Assembly: GCA_031178805.1 (NCBI GenBank)
Contig: JAPSIJ010000191.1
Span: 1-5,305, forward strand
DNA: 5,305 nt
Direction: 5' to 3'
DNA from: Cellulomonas sp.
GTDB taxonomy: Bacteria > Actinomycetota > Actinomycetes > Actinomycetales > Cellulomonadaceae
The stretch's first letter is position 1; each line of letters starts with the position of its first letter. Position numbers and translations under genes: made by a program. Positions 4,784-5,305 of this stretch are shown piece by piece. The notes beneath the pieces are model-generated. The model did no database searches. It saw only the letters and a program-made list of their open reading frames with translations, and had not been told where the DNA came from.

Positions 4784-5305
4784 TCAGGCCGCCGGGGCGC
4801 TCGCGACCGCCGTGAGGAACGCCGGGGCGTGCAGCCCCTCGGCCGCGAACGCCTCCGCGACGGCCGCCGCGACCGCGTCCACGGCGTCCGCCTGCACCAG
4901 CGCGATCGCCGAGCCGCCGAACCCGCCGCCGGTCATCCGGGCGCCGAGCGCACCGGCGGCGCGAGCCGCCTCGACGGCGACGTCGAGCTCGCGGCAGGAC
5001 ACCTCGTAGTCGTCGCGGAGCGAGGCGTGCGAGGCGTCCATCAGGGGACCGACCTCCTCGACGCGGTCCTGGTCGAGCAGGGCCACGAACTCCTCGACGC
5101 GGGCGATCTCGGTGACGACGTGCCGCACCCGGCGGACGAGCACCTCGACCTCGTCCCGGCCCTCGCCGACCGGGCCGGTGCCGTGCGCGAGCGCCGCCAG
5201 GGCGTCCCCGAGGCCGTCGACGTCGATCTCGCGCAGCGTGGTCAGGCCCAGGCGGGAGACCGCCTCCTCGCACGCGGCCCGGCGGGCGGCGTACTGGCCG
5301 TCGTT
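4784..5305 (-). CDS. galK: Galactokinase, C-terminal 173 residues (5' end outside window)
   Basis: Galactokinase (EC 2.7.1.6) phosphorylates alpha-D-galactose with ATP to galactose-1-phosphate, the entry step of the cytoplasmic Leloir pathway. The frame is open from the right edge to a TGA at 4786-4784; about 173 of the usual 380-400 residues are present, so the substrate-binding N-terminal signature and the phosphate-binding GHMP motif 2 lie outside. What is visible matches the family in order: GQYAARRAACEEA near the fragment start, GPLMDASHASLRDDYEVSC at about 86-104, and GHMP motif 3 MTGGGFGGSAIAL at 124-136, the glycine-rich loop near the nucleotide site. The C-terminal helix and APAFLTAVASAPAA tail are normal. 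It reads towards the ABC exporter operon, but the 276-bp gap with strong secondary structure argues against co-transcription. Nothing suggests a broken gene. Confidence 0.95.
   Translation of the reverse strand, partial: NDGQYAARRAACEEAVSRLGLTTLREIDVDGLGDALAALAHGTGPVGEGRDEVEVLVRRVRHVVTEIARVEEFVALLDQDRVEEVGPLMDASHASLRDDYEVSCRELDVAVEAARAAGALGARMTGGGFGGSAIALVQADAVDAVAAAVAEAFAAEGLHAPAFLTAVASAPAA

Noticed and set aside
2829..5009. Plus-strand open frame of 726 codons spanning the ATPase, adaptor and galK regions
   Set aside because: It is antisense to three well-supported genes, crosses the intergenic repeats, and its Ser/Thr/Pro/Ala-rich translation shows no domain. The opposite strand has complete, motif-bearing proteins.

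Overview
The window is very GC-rich, with third codon positions almost entirely G or C, GTG starts and tightly packed genes. This points to a high-GC actinobacterium. The gene styles resemble Cellulomonadaceae and relatives, but that placement is an inference from composition and family feel, not from a search.

Layout, left to right. (1) Positions 1-866, minus strand: the N-terminal part of a major facilitator superfamily (MFS) exporter, cut by the left edge. (2) Positions 867-922: a compact divergent control region with a perfect 11-bp inverted repeat (881-910) and two overlapping, oppositely directed sigma-70-like promoters, both apparently making leaderless transcripts. (3) Positions 923-1480, plus strand: an ArsR-like winged-helix regulator, probably the autoregulated repressor of the MFS gene. 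(4) Positions 4507 down to 1474, minus strand: a three-gene operon encoding a MacAB-like exporter, in the order membrane-anchored HlyD-type adaptor, ABC ATPase, FtsX/MacB-type permease. The genes are joined by stop/start overlaps. Its last gene overlaps the 3' end of the regulator gene tail-to-tail by 7 bp, and a strong GC hairpin lies inside the regulator's last codons. (5) Positions 4508-4783: an intergenic region with a nested inverted repeat built from four copies of a GAGGTCGTC motif, and a G-tract-rich 10-bp tandem repeat. (6) Positions 4784-5305, minus strand: the C-terminal 173 residues of galactokinase (galK), cut by the right edge.

Functionally, the window holds two unrelated export systems next to each other. 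One is a regulator-controlled MFS pump; the other is a tripartite-style ABC exporter with no cargo gene in view. A sugar-catabolic gene flanks them. No cargo, precursor peptide or immunity gene is visible, so the ABC exporter's substrate cannot be named. I see no RNA genes, insertion sequences, CRISPR arrays or phage features. The most interesting structures are non-coding: the symmetrical divergent operator/promoter and the repeat-rich galK 3' region.
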